Source: Rhizobium sp. BK196 (GTDB taxonomy: Bacteria; Pseudomonadota; Alphaproteobacteria; Rhizobiales; Rhizobiaceae). Taken from it: 64,000 bases of DNA. Below, piece after piece: positions 44,304-52,379 of the stretch (position 1 is its first letter; the number at the start of each line of letters is the position of its first letter). A program made the position numbers and the translations under genes. Where the stretch lies: positions 1 to 64,000 of the forward strand of contig NZ_JACHZB010000005.1 of the NCBI RefSeq assembly GCF_014193255.1, read 5' to 3'. The notes beneath the pieces are model-generated. The model had not been told where the DNA came from. It was given only the letters and a program-made list of their open reading frames with translations, and made no database searches.

Positions 44304-45386
44304 TTATGCCGCGCAACCGAGTTGCGTGACAGGTTTTGCGAATACATGTCCTTCGAACAGCCGGCGCGCGGTGCGAAGGATTCCGGCGACGACTTTGCCG
44401 TCCCTCTCATATAGTTTGACGTCCAGATGGCCGCTTGGGTGCTCTATGGAAAGAACAACCGGAGGGGCACGCCGGCCGATCAGACGCGAGGCGATTGTAT
44501 CCTGGCTGATGCAGGCCGTGGCGATCCCTACGGCGCCGGTTGTTGCAAGCGACGGATGACATTGATGCGGCATGAAATACCGTACGCTGATGTCACCTCC
44601 CGATTTTGGCCGGGAAATGAGCACCGGCTTCGGCGTGACCTGATTGCTCACGTCGCCAAGGCCCATCCGTTCGCCGGCAGCGATGCGCAGCTTTTCCAGT
44701 CGCCCCAGCAATTCCTTATCAGCATTGAGTTCTGCCGCCGACTCGAAGCCGGTCGCTCCGATCGAACCTGCCTCGATCAGCATCATCGGCATTGCGCAGT
44801 CGATGCAGGTGACAGCGACACCGCCGATCAAATCGACTGGCTTGCCAGTGGGAAAGAGCTGTCCGGTACGAGCCCCTGCTGCGTCCATGAAGGTCAGCGC
44901 GATCGGCGCTGCGCGGCCGGGCACGCCGTCGATTGCAGCTTCGCCAAGATAGGAGACGCTGCCGTTTGGAGTGGGGACTTCGGCCTCGATCAGCTTGCCC
45001 GTGTTGACGTTATGGATCCGGACGAGTGTCGTTTCGCCACGAACCGGGATAAGTCCGGCTTCGATGGCAAACGGGCCGACCGCGGCCAGCATGTTGCCGC
45101 AGTTCGGGGAGGTATCGACATTCTGCTGGTCGACCCGCACCTGGGCGAAGAGATAATCCACGTCAGCGCCGGGGATGCTGGCAGGTCCGACGATGGCCAC
45201 CTTGCTCGTGACGGGATTGCCGCCACCGATGCCGTCTATCTGCAACGGATGACCCGAGCCCATGACGGAGAGCAGGATCTCGTCACGTTGATCGGCAGCC
45301 GCAGGCAGATCGCTTGCCAAGAAGAACGGCCCTTTCGAGGTGCCGCCTCTCATCAGTACGCAAGGGATCGCCAACAGGTCGTTCAT
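44304..45386 (-). CDS. galD: 4-oxalomesaconate tautomerase-like protein (PrpF/GalD family)
   Basis: This 360-residue protein of the PrpF/diaminopimelate-epimerase-like fold has IPCVLMRGGTSKGPFF at the N-terminus, QIDGIGGGNPVTSKVAI, NCGNMLAAVGPFAIEAGL, VTCIDCAMPMMLI and FMPHQCHPSLATTGAVGIATAC. It follows Pseudomonas GalD closely, which interconverts keto and enol 4-oxalomesaconate in gallate and protocatechuate 4,5-cleavage breakdown. The start at 45386 gives the normal N-terminus; the ATG at 45401 is possible. The rest of the pathway is not in the window. Confidence 0.8.
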   Translation of the reverse strand: MNDLLAIPCVLMRGGTSKGPFFLASDLPAAADQRDEILLSVMGSGHPLQIDGIGGGNPVTSKVAIVGPASIPGADVDYLFAQVRVDQQNVDTSPNCGNMLAAVGPFAIEAGLIPVRGETTLVRIHNVNTGKLIEAEVPTPNGSVSYLGEAAIDGVPGRAAPIALTFMDAAGARTGQLFPTGKPVDLIGGVAVTCIDCAMPMMLIEAGSIGATGFESAAELNADKELLGRLEKLRIAAGERMGLGDVSNQVTPKPVLISRPKSGGDISVRYFMPHQCHPSLATTGAVGIATACISQDTIASRLIGRRAPPVVLSIEHPSGHLDVKLYERDGKVVAGILRTARRLFEGHVFAKPVTQLGCAA

Positions 45387-45421
45387 CGCTTGTGCTTCCA
45401 TCCGAATTATGTCATCGCCGT

Positions 45422-45441
45422 ATCAATCGGCTCCAGTTGAT
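45422..45441. promoter_or_regulatory. LysR-type binding palindrome
   Basis: ATCAA-N10-TTGAT in the 114-base gap between the divergent GalD-like and LysR genes. Spacing and position suit an LTTR recognition site. Confidence 0.5.
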
Positions 45442-45500
45442 CCAATTATCGGAAGAAGCGTTTATTTGTGAAATGCTAAAAATCGGAGGATTGATGCAGA

Positions 45501-46400
45501 ATGAGCATTAATTGCGAGATCCTTGACCTTCGAGCCTTCCTCAGCGTCGTGGAACTGGAGAGCTTTCATCGTGCCGCCGACGCGCTGCATCTGTCACAGC
45601 CTGCGTTGAGCCGCCGCATTCAAAAACTGGAGCAGGTCATCGGAGCGCCGCTCCTGGAGCGGACGACAAGGCATGTCTCCGCGACGGCTCTCGGCACGGA
45701 GCTCGTGCCGCTCGTCAGACGCATGCTGGAGGAGTTCGACGGCTCTCTGTTTGCTGTCCGCGACCTTGGAGCCAATCGAGGCGGGTTGGTGACGATCGCG
45801 TGCCTCCCGACGGCAGCATTCTATTTCCTGCCTACCGTCATTCGACAGTTCAATCAGGAGTATCCGAACATCCGCTTTCGTATCCTCGATTTGCCGGCAA
45901 CCGACGGTCTTCAAGCGGTGGCACGCGGGGAAGTCGAGTTCGGCATAAATATCATGGGCACTTCGGATCCGGATCTGACCTTCGAGCGGCTTGCGGAAGA
46001 CCCGTTCGTGCTTGCAGCGCGCAAGGATCACCTTCTTGCAGCAAAACCATGGGTCGGCTGGGCGGAACTGGAGCCCTATCATCTGATTACAGTTCACCGA
46101 TCTAGCGGCAACAGAACGCTGCTCGACGCGGCGCTGGCAAAATCGAACATCAAGCTTCGATGGTTCTACGAGGTCACCCATCTGTCCACCTCACTCGGAT
46201 TGGTAGAGGCAGGCCTTGGAATTTCTGTGCTGCCACGCATGGCAACCCCGCGAGAGGACCATCCTTTTCTGATCACCCGCCCTATCCGCAATCCCGAGAT
46301 ATCACGCACTATCGGCGTGGTTCGACGTCGCGGCGGCACCTTGTCGCCGGCAGCGGAGCGATTTCTCAAGATGCTGATCGATGTATGGGGAAGTGATTGA
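45501..46400 (+). CDS. LysR-family regulator of the GalD/transport module
   Basis: This 299-residue LTTR has LDLRAFLSVVELESFHRAADALHLSQPALSRRIQKLEQVIGAPLLERTTRHV at the N-terminus and the effector domain with EFGINIMGTSDPDL and EAGLGISVLPRMA. It belongs to the CbbR/CynR-like group. It is divergent from the GalD-like gene and most likely activates that operon in response to its substrate. The ATG at 45501 lies 11 bases after GGAGG. Confidence 0.88.
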   Translation: MSINCEILDLRAFLSVVELESFHRAADALHLSQPALSRRIQKLEQVIGAPLLERTTRHVSATALGTELVPLVRRMLEEFDGSLFAVRDLGANRGGLVTIACLPTAAFYFLPTVIRQFNQEYPNIRFRILDLPATDGLQAVARGEVEFGINIMGTSDPDLTFERLAEDPFVLAARKDHLLAAKPWVGWAELEPYHLITVHRSSGNRTLLDAALAKSNIKLRWFYEVTHLSTSLGLVEAGLGISVLPRMATPREDHPFLITRPIRNPEISRTIGVVRRRGGTLSPAAERFLKMLIDVWGSD

Positions 46401-46433
46401 GACGCGCTATAGATCGGCAGTCGCAAGGTCTCT

Positions 46434-46527
46434 GCTTTCGGCTTGAGGCCGGAATGCTACGTCTCAAAGGCCGGCTTGCCAACCGGTTTGCCTAAAAGCT
46501 CAGATGATCGCTTCGATGAGAAATGGT
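46434..46527. repeat. 94-bp direct repeat, copy B
   Basis: Partner of 41449-41542. This copy is continuous with the complete TPP-enzyme gene: its stop (46500-46502) and last codons lie within the repeat. The other 66 bases lie downstream of the stop. Confidence 0.9.
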
Positions 46528-48053
46528 CCGCGGCGCCTGAGCGCGCTTTCGAAGAGATCGGCAAATTGCTCGCAGCTATGGGCACCCGCGGCATCAACGC
46601 CCATGCCCTTGGCGACCGACACCCAGTCCCAGGCCGGATGATCGAGGTTCATCATCCGCCGGGCATTCTCGCCGATGCCGTTGACGCCGACATTGCGCAT
46701 CTCAGCATGCAGCACGGCATAGGCGCGGTTGGCAAAGATGATCGTGATCACGTCGAGATTTTCGCGCGCCTGCGTCCACAGGCCCTGGACCGTATACATG
46801 GCGCTGCCGTCTGCCTGCAGATTGATGACCCTGCGGTCGGGACAGGCGACCGCAGCACCCGTTGCAAGCGGAATGCCGCAGCCGATCGAGCCGCCTGTGT
46901 TCATCAGGTAATCATGCGGCGCCGCACCAGCCGAAAGGTCGAAGAAGCGGCGGGCGGAGGTAACGCCTTCGTCGCAGACGATGGCATCATCGGGAAGTCT
47001 CGCCGCCACCATCACGGCGATCGCATCCTCGGTCAGATGTCCGAAAGGAACGATATCGTCGGAAAGGGCTGACGATCCCGACGGAGGCAGTGACTGCCGG
47101 ACGCCGAGTTCGTCCCGCAATGCCTCCAGCGCGCCTTTGAGATCCTCGCCATGCCTTGCAAGGGTCAGAACCTTGCAGCCTTTGCGCACCAGCCGTCCAG
47201 GCTTTCCCGGATAGGCAAAGAAGGCGACTGGCTCGGGCGCGCCCGCCAGTACCAGCACATCGATATCGGCCAGCAGATCCAGCGCGGCGTCGATCGGGTA
47301 GGGGATGCGGGTGAGGGCGACACGGCCGCGTCCGCGCTCGACCCTCGGCAGCTGCATCTCGCAGAAGAGACGCACATCCCTGGCGGCCGCAATTGCACCC
47401 GCGATCTCCAGCGCGTCTGCACGGGCAGCCGCGCCGCTGAGAAGAATGCCGACCTCGCCGGGCGTATCTCTGATGGTGGCGGCAATCCCTCGCACGCTGT
47501 CCATGTTTGCGGCATGAGGCTCCGGCCGGGACAGCCTGATCGGTCGATCCGCTTCGACATCCCCCCAAGCGGCATCTGCCGGCAGGATGAGCGTCGCCAC
47601 ACCGGGCGGTGACAAGGAGGCGCGGTAGGCAGCCTCCGTCGCGCCGACAATATCTTCCGGGCTGCGGATGCGGTGCACCCAATTGGACATCGTACCTGCC
47701 AGGCCCTCGATGTCGGATGTCAGCGGCGCGTCGAGAGGAAGATGATAAGAGGCATGATCGCCAACAATGTTGATCATGGGTATCCTGGCGCGGCGGGCAT
47801 TGTGGAGATTGGCAAGACCATTGGCGAGGCCCGGCCCGGTGTGCAGCAAGGTCGCGGCCGGGTGATCGGTCATGCGCGCATAGCCATCGGCGGCGCCTGT
47901 CACGACGCCCTCGGAGAGACCGAGAATGCAGCGCATCTCGGGCTTGCGGTCGAGTGCTGCCACGAAATGCATTTCCGACGTGCCGGGATTGGCAAAGCAC
48001 ACTCTGACATCGTTTGCCAGCAGCGTATCACACAGGCTGTCTGCACCATTCAT
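46500..48053 (-). CDS. TPP-dependent enzyme, acetolactate synthase/benzoylformate decarboxylase-like
   Basis: This 517-residue protein has the three domains of the POX/IlvB family. The catalytic Glu sits in LGLSEGVVTGAADGYAR near residue 48, the middle domain spans about 180-310, and the TPP-Mg site LQADGSAMYTVQGLWTQARENLDVITIIFAN lies near 405-435 (DGS...N motif). It resembles MdlC-like 2-oxo acid decarboxylases more than anabolic IlvB. The reaction cannot be fixed by eye. The ATG at 48053 has GGGAGG upstream. Its 3' end lies inside copy B of the 94-bp repeat, and a stray duplicate of that end lies at 41449-41542. Confidence 0.85.
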   Translation of the reverse strand: MNGADSLCDTLLANDVRVCFANPGTSEMHFVAALDRKPEMRCILGLSEGVVTGAADGYARMTDHPAATLLHTGPGLANGLANLHNARRARIPMINIVGDHASYHLPLDAPLTSDIEGLAGTMSNWVHRIRSPEDIVGATEAAYRASLSPPGVATLILPADAAWGDVEADRPIRLSRPEPHAANMDSVRGIAATIRDTPGEVGILLSGAAARADALEIAGAIAAARDVRLFCEMQLPRVERGRGRVALTRIPYPIDAALDLLADIDVLVLAGAPEPVAFFAYPGKPGRLVRKGCKVLTLARHGEDLKGALEALRDELGVRQSLPPSGSSALSDDIVPFGHLTEDAIAVMVAARLPDDAIVCDEGVTSARRFFDLSAGAAPHDYLMNTGGSIGCGIPLATGAAVACPDRRVINLQADGSAMYTVQGLWTQARENLDVITIIFANRAYAVLHAEMRNVGVNGIGENARRMMNLDHPAWDWVSVAKGMGVDAAGAHSCEQFADLFESALRRRGPFLIEAII

Positions 48054-48233
48054 GGCCGTTTCCTCCCGCTTGCAACAGCCTTGCACGGGAAAAGCACGAG
48101 CACAACCTTGAATAATGGATTCGGCCGGCGCGCGGCGCTGCACGGTCGGATTGCGCCGGCAACCTTCCTCCGCTGGTTTCTCGCCTGCCGACGACTGCCC
48201 GGAGCTCAGGTATGTCTGGACCTTCAGCCCTGG

Positions 48234-48614
48234 CTAGGGTTCCACACCCGTCACATTGCCCGCGGCATCGGTCGTGAACGTGCCCTTGCTCTGATCGAGC
48301 ATGGTCAGCACATTGCCGAAGGGATCGCGCACGACAACCGCGATGCCGATCGGCAGTTCAAAGGGTTCGCAGATCCGTTTCCCGCCAACTCCCTCGAAAC
48401 GCTCTAAGGCAGGGGCAAGCTCGGGCACGAGAAGATCAACCTCCGGGCCGGTTTTGGTGTGCAGCACCAGTTCGGCATCCGTATCGGCCATGGCAAGGCC
48501 GGCAGCATCGGGCGTGCGCCAGAGCAATTTGTGGCCGAGGCTGCGGCAGTAGAAAGCAAGGCCTTCGTCGATGTCGGGAACTCTGAGGATGATGCAATCG
48601 ACTTTTTGGAACAT
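48234..48614 (-). CDS. VOC (glyoxalase/bleomycin-resistance-like) family protein
   Basis: This 126-residue single-module protein has the VOC fold: VDCIILRVPDIDEGLAFYCRSLGHKLLWR and the C-terminal IAVVVRDPFGNVLTMLDQSKGTF. The metal ligands differ from glyoxalase I (no His near the start), so the activity is open. It is upstream of the TPP-enzyme gene on the same strand with a 180-base gap in which I see nothing recognisable. Confidence 0.85.
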   Translation of the reverse strand: MFQKVDCIILRVPDIDEGLAFYCRSLGHKLLWRTPDAAGLAMADTDAELVLHTKTGPEVDLLVPELAPALERFEGVGGKRICEPFELPIGIAVVVRDPFGNVLTMLDQSKGTFTTDAAGNVTGVEP

Positions 48615-48867
48615 GGGAGATGTCTTTCATTTCGCTATGTGCCACGGCGCAAGGCATTCCGAGGAAAAGGTAGGAGAAGGCGCGCCGTGTGGTACCCCCT
48701 CGCATGCCCTTTCCATCGTCATCCTTCTCGCATCTGCCGAGAAGAAACACGCCAAAGCGATGGCTCGCGCCTCGCAAACCATCCCGCCTTGTTTTGGCCG
48801 CGCTCGCCCGTCACTAAACAGATCGTATGCGATGGGCGATTCCTTTCCGTTGAACAAGGGCTTGAAA

Positions 48868-49179
48868 ATGATCAAGAAAATCACGATCGCGGCAGCCGCG
48901 ATGCTGCTTTCGGCTTATTATGCCGGCGCATCCAGCGATGCCGCGTGGAATGCACTCTTCGCCAAGGTGAACGGCACCTGCATCGGCCAGTCAGGCATGG
49001 ATACGCCGGAGGCGACAGCTCCTGTTGTCTTCGACGATGCGACAGGCAAGGTCGCGGTGCTGCTGCGCGGCTCGATGGGCAAGGGCAAAAACAAGGTCAA
49101 GAACATCAACCTGATCTGCCTCTACGACAAGAAGACTGGCAAGGCCTCGATCGAGGAATATCGCTGGCTCGGCCGGTAA
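48868..49179 (+). CDS. Small exported protein, function unknown
   Basis: This 103-residue protein has a signal peptide (MIKKITIAAAAMLLSAYYAGA) and a basic mature part (VAVLLRGSMGKGKNKVKNINLICLYDKKTGKASIEEYRWLGR) with two Cys that could pair. I do not recognise the family. AAGGG precedes the ATG at 48868; upstream parts of the open frame show no coding signs. It is monocistronic, followed by an 11-bp palindrome at 49190-49211. Confidence 0.7.
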   Translation: MIKKITIAAAAMLLSAYYAGASSDAAWNALFAKVNGTCIGQSGMDTPEATAPVVFDDATGKVAVLLRGSMGKGKNKVKNINLICLYDKKTGKASIEEYRWLGR

Positions 49180-49537
49180 CGCGGTGTGGCCATCATGTGC
49201 GCACGTGATGGTCGCTACCTGCAAAATATGTCGATCTGTCGAAATTTGCACCACTCTGAGGCGCCAGCGGCGCCGTCGTTTATGCAACATCAGAAGTAAA
49301 AAGCTTCGCGTTATTTTAGGCTTGGTTCGCCACCGCAATCGCCCGCCTGCTCACTGGTAACCAACTGAAAAATGGCGGTGAATCCGGACGCATGTCGATC
49401 AATAGATAGGACACAACGCGACAATGCCTGGGATTTTTGCCAGCTAGACGAATGCCGAGGATCAACTTAGTCTTGCGTGGCCCGCAACCGCCAGAAGCTA
49501 ACGGTTACGGTCACCACTCATACTACCGCTGCTTATC
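49180..49537. other. Gap between exported protein and ClC channel gene
   Basis: 358 bases between convergent genes. A palindrome CCATCATGTGC/GCACGTGATGG (49190-49211) just after the stop could be a bidirectional transcript-end hairpin, although it lacks a T-run. The rest is lower in GC than its flanks, and I see no gene. Confidence 0.55.
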
Positions 49538-51355
49538 TCACGCGTTTCCTTCGTTCACCTGCCGGCGCGGTCCGAAATAGGGCCGGCGCTCCGTCTCGGT
49601 GGCCCGCAGCGAATGGCGCAGCCGCAGCAGATCCTTGCGGGCGACGAGGCCGCGCAGTTCTCCGTTTTCCGCGTCGACGATCGGGATGCGGCCGGCATCG
49701 GTTGCGAGCATCAGATCGGCGACATAACCGACCGTGTCGTCGGGATGGGCCAATGGCAGCGAGGTGTCGGAGACGAAATCGCCTAGTGTCTGGTCGGCAA
49801 GCGTGCCATCTTGTTGCCACCTCAGCGCATCGCCGCGCGAAACCAGACCCTTCACGATGCCTTTGCCGTCGACCACCGGGTAGACCCGGTGCGTCTTCGG
49901 CGTCGCCGTGAAGAAATTGGTCACGTCACCGACCGTCATCTCGGCTGGGAACGTATCGACTTGCCTGATCATGATGTCGCGGGCGCGGGAAAATTCAAAG
50001 GGGTCAATTCCGTATTCGCGGGTGATGTGCTGGCCACGACGGGCGATCTTTTCCGTCAGGATTGAGCGGCGCAACAGCAGTACGGTGACCGCATAGGCGG
50101 AGACGGTTGCCGCAAGCAGCGGCAGCAGCGAAGAGACATCGCCCGTCAGTTCCACGGCAAAAAAGGTGCCGGTCAGCGGCGCGCGCATGGTGCCGCCCAT
50201 CATGGCAGCCATGCCGAGCAGCGCCCAGAAACCGGGATCGCCGGGAAGGAAAAGGCCGACCAGCCAGCCGAGCGCGCCGCCGAAGATCAGCAGCGGCGCC
50301 AGCACACCGCCTGACGTGCCCGATGAGAGGGCGACAAGCCAGATCGCGGCTTTCACCAGCAGGATCGTCAGCACGGCGGCCGGCAGGATGGAGCTGTTCA
50401 GCAGGCCGTCGATGATGTCGTAGCCGACGCCGAGCACCCGAGGCTCGATCAGGCCGCCAAGGCCGATGAAGAGGCCGCCGAGGGCAGGACACCACATCCA
50501 GTGGATCGGCAGCGCCTCGAAAAGATCCTCGATCTTGTAGAGCAGCGTCGTCAGGATACCGGATTGCAGCCCGGCGATAATGCCCATTGCGGCGCAGAGC
50601 AGGATGCCCCACCACGGCAAATCCATATGGAACTGCTTGGGAAAGAGCGGACCGGCCTGAAACAGGAAGGGGCGCCAGCAGATCGACACGCAGGCAGCGA
50701 CCGCAACGGGAATAAAGCTGCGCGGCTTCCATTCGAACAGCAGCAGTTCTACGGCAAGCATGATGGCGGCGATCGGCGAGCCGAAGATCGCGGTCATGCC
50801 GGCGGCAGCACCGGCGACCAGCAGCGTCTTTCGCTCGGCCGAGCTCAGATGGAAGCACTGGGCAAAGAGCGAGCCGATCGCGCCGCCCGTCATGATGATC
50901 GGACCTTCCGCGCCGAAGGGGCCGCCGGTGCCGATCGAGATGGCAGAGGAGAGGGGTTTCAAAACTGCCACTTTCGGCGACATGCGGCTGCCGCCGATCA
51001 GGATCGCCTCGATCGCTTCGGGAATGCCATGGCCGCGGATCTTTTCCGAGCCGTAGCGGGCCATCAGACCGATGACGAGGCCGCCGATGACGGGAATGAG
51101 CACCATCCAGACGGAGCGCGGGGCTTGCGCCATCGATACGGCGGCAATGCTGAAACGGTGGAACCAGACGAGGTTCGTCACCAGCGAGATGAGGCTGACC
51201 AGAACCCAGGCGGCAAAGGCGCCGCCGGTGCCGACGATCAGCGCCATGCCGACGAGAGCCAAGACACGCTTGTCCGTGGTGAAATCCCCGGCCTCGCGCC
51301 GGGAGAGGCCGCCCATAAAATCATGGGGGCGGTGTGCGTTTTTTTGAGGAGGCAT
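49538..51355 (-). CDS. ClC-family chloride channel/antiporter with CBS domains
   Basis: This 605-residue protein has a ClC membrane domain with about 16-18 helices. The anion-path motifs are GHGIPEAIEAILIGG near 107, GTGGPFGAEGPIIMTGG near 142 (GAEGP in place of GREGP) and SSGTSGGVLAP near 340. A cytoplasmic pair of CBS domains follows (about 465-590, VDTFPAEMTVGDVTNFF and HPDDTVGYVADLML). It moves chloride or another anion. GAEGP and the lack of the usual S at position 107 may alter selectivity. It is divergent from two MarR genes with a perfect palindrome between them. Confidence 0.9.
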   Translation of the reverse strand: MPPQKNAHRPHDFMGGLSRREAGDFTTDKRVLALVGMALIVGTGGAFAAWVLVSLISLVTNLVWFHRFSIAAVSMAQAPRSVWMVLIPVIGGLVIGLMARYGSEKIRGHGIPEAIEAILIGGSRMSPKVAVLKPLSSAISIGTGGPFGAEGPIIMTGGAIGSLFAQCFHLSSAERKTLLVAGAAAGMTAIFGSPIAAIMLAVELLLFEWKPRSFIPVAVAACVSICWRPFLFQAGPLFPKQFHMDLPWWGILLCAAMGIIAGLQSGILTTLLYKIEDLFEALPIHWMWCPALGGLFIGLGGLIEPRVLGVGYDIIDGLLNSSILPAAVLTILLVKAAIWLVALSSGTSGGVLAPLLIFGGALGWLVGLFLPGDPGFWALLGMAAMMGGTMRAPLTGTFFAVELTGDVSSLLPLLAATVSAYAVTVLLLRRSILTEKIARRGQHITREYGIDPFEFSRARDIMIRQVDTFPAEMTVGDVTNFFTATPKTHRVYPVVDGKGIVKGLVSRGDALRWQQDGTLADQTLGDFVSDTSLPLAHPDDTVGYVADLMLATDAGRIPIVDAENGELRGLVARKDLLRLRHSLRATETERRPYFGPRRQVNEGNA

Positions 51356-51391
51356 TGCTGGTCCTGTTGACGCCTTCGTTCTCGCCGCAGA

Positions 51392-51410
51392 TATATCGTA
51401 GTACGATATA
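51392..51410. promoter_or_regulatory. Perfect palindrome between ClC and MarR genes
   Basis: TATATCGTA-G-TACGATATA, 9-bp arms with a 1-base centre, in the 85-base gap between divergent starts. A classic MarR-type operator covering the promoter region of both genes. Confidence 0.8.
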
Positions 51411-51440
51411 AATCAACAGCCAAAATCAGGAGCTGGAACC

Positions 51441-51886
51441 ATGCCGAACAAAGACCGCGCTCTATCGGAAATCGAATACGAGGCGCTTGCCAATCTCAGA
51501 TATAGGATCCGCAAATTTCGCCAGTTCAGCGGGAAGGCGGCCGAAAAGCTCGGCCTGACGCGGCAGCAGCATCAGGCGCTAGTCGCGATCAAGGGGCTCG
51601 GCGTCGGAGGACGCATGAGCCTGCCTGAACTCGCGGACAAGCTCTTTCTTACGCCGGCGGAAGCCGCGGCACTTGTCGTTTGCTGCAGGAGGTCGGCCAT
51701 GTCACGATCGACGCGAGACGGAAACGGCGGCCGGCCGTGCTGTTGACAGCAAAGGCAGAAGAGCTATTGCGTCGTCTGACACCAGCCCATCTCTATGAGA
51801 TCCGTGAAATGGCGCCGGAGCTCATGCAGGCGCTGCGCATGCTGCAGGATCACCGGCAGATGGAAGTGGCCGCATGGATGCAATGA
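51441..51886 (+). pseudogene. MarR-family regulator, frameshifted
   Basis: The first 78 codons (MPNKDRALSEIEYEALANLRYRIRKFRQFS... to TPAEAAALV) and the last 68 codons (LLQEVGHVTIDARRKRRPAVLLTAKAEELLRRL...) are two parts of one MarR protein in different frames. Alignment with the intact neighbour at 51902 shows that one base is missing near 51677; restoring it gives about 148 residues without gaps. This may be a true inactivation or a sequencing error. The unmodified frame would give a 101-residue protein with a truncated recognition region. Confidence 0.82.
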
Positions 51887-51901
51887 GAGCGGGGGATCAT
51901 A

Positions 51902-52354
51902 GTGAAGACGCCTAAGAACGATCTGACTGACGCCGATTACGAGGCGCTCTCCAACCTGCGTTACACGCTGCGCCGCTTCATGGATTTCAGCGCCTCGGCG
52001 GCGCAGGAGGAGGGACTGCCAGCCCAGCAGCACCAGGCGCTGCTGGCGATCCGCGGCCACCGCGGCGAAGATGCCATGACGATCGGCATCCTTGCCGAGC
52101 GCCTGCTGATCGCCCCGCATTCGGCAACCGAACTCGTCAGCCGTCTGGTTGCCGCAGGCTATGTCTCCCGCCAAACGGATCCGGCCGATAAGCGGCGGCA
52201 GACGCTGGAGCTGACGGAAAAGGCAAATGACGCGCTGAAGCGGCTCACCGCCATTCATCTGACGGAAATCCGGGAGATGGCGCCGCGGCTAATCGATATT
52301 TTGCAAGGTTTGCAGGCGGGCGGCGAACTCCAGGCTGATCCCTGGGCGCGCTGA
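51902..52354 (+). CDS. MarR-family transcriptional regulator, tandem paralog
   Basis: This 150-residue protein has LLAIRGHRGEDAMTIGILAERLLIAPHSATELVSRLVAAGYVSRQTDPADKRRQTLELTEKA, a standard MarR winged helix with the DKRR wing. The N-terminus (DLTDADYEALSNLRYTLRRFMDFS) matches the broken copy upstream, so the two arose by tandem duplication. The start is a GTG at 51902, 13 bases after the upstream stop. With its partner disrupted, it is the likely controller of the ClC gene through the palindrome at 51392. Confidence 0.87.
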   Translation: MKTPKNDLTDADYEALSNLRYTLRRFMDFSASAAQEEGLPAQQHQALLAIRGHRGEDAMTIGILAERLLIAPHSATELVSRLVAAGYVSRQTDPADKRRQTLELTEKANDALKRLTAIHLTEIREMAPRLIDILQGLQAGGELQADPWAR

Positions 52355-52379
52355 CCGTCAGGCCTGCCTGTTCGGCCTC

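Larger units (their letters stand above)
41449..46527. mobile_element. Candidate integrated module bounded by 94-bp direct repeats
   Basis: The segment contains permease, ATPase, binding protein, GalD-like isomerase and LysR, with a repeat copy at each end (period 4,985 bases). Both copies carry the 3' end of the adjacent TPP-enzyme gene. That is what insertion of a circle by recombination at that gene end would leave, or a repeat-mediated duplication. No integrase or transposase is inside, so mobility is unproven. Confidence 0.45.

Noticed and set aside
41449..46527. Interpretation of the 94-bp repeats as ends of an insertion sequence or composite transposon
   Set aside because: The repeats are direct, contain part of a host gene, have no terminal inverted repeats, and no transposase lies between them.
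50501..51370. Plus-strand open frame opposite the ClC channel gene
   Set aside because: Gln/Asp/Arg-rich antisense artefact; the opposite strand encodes clear ClC motifs.
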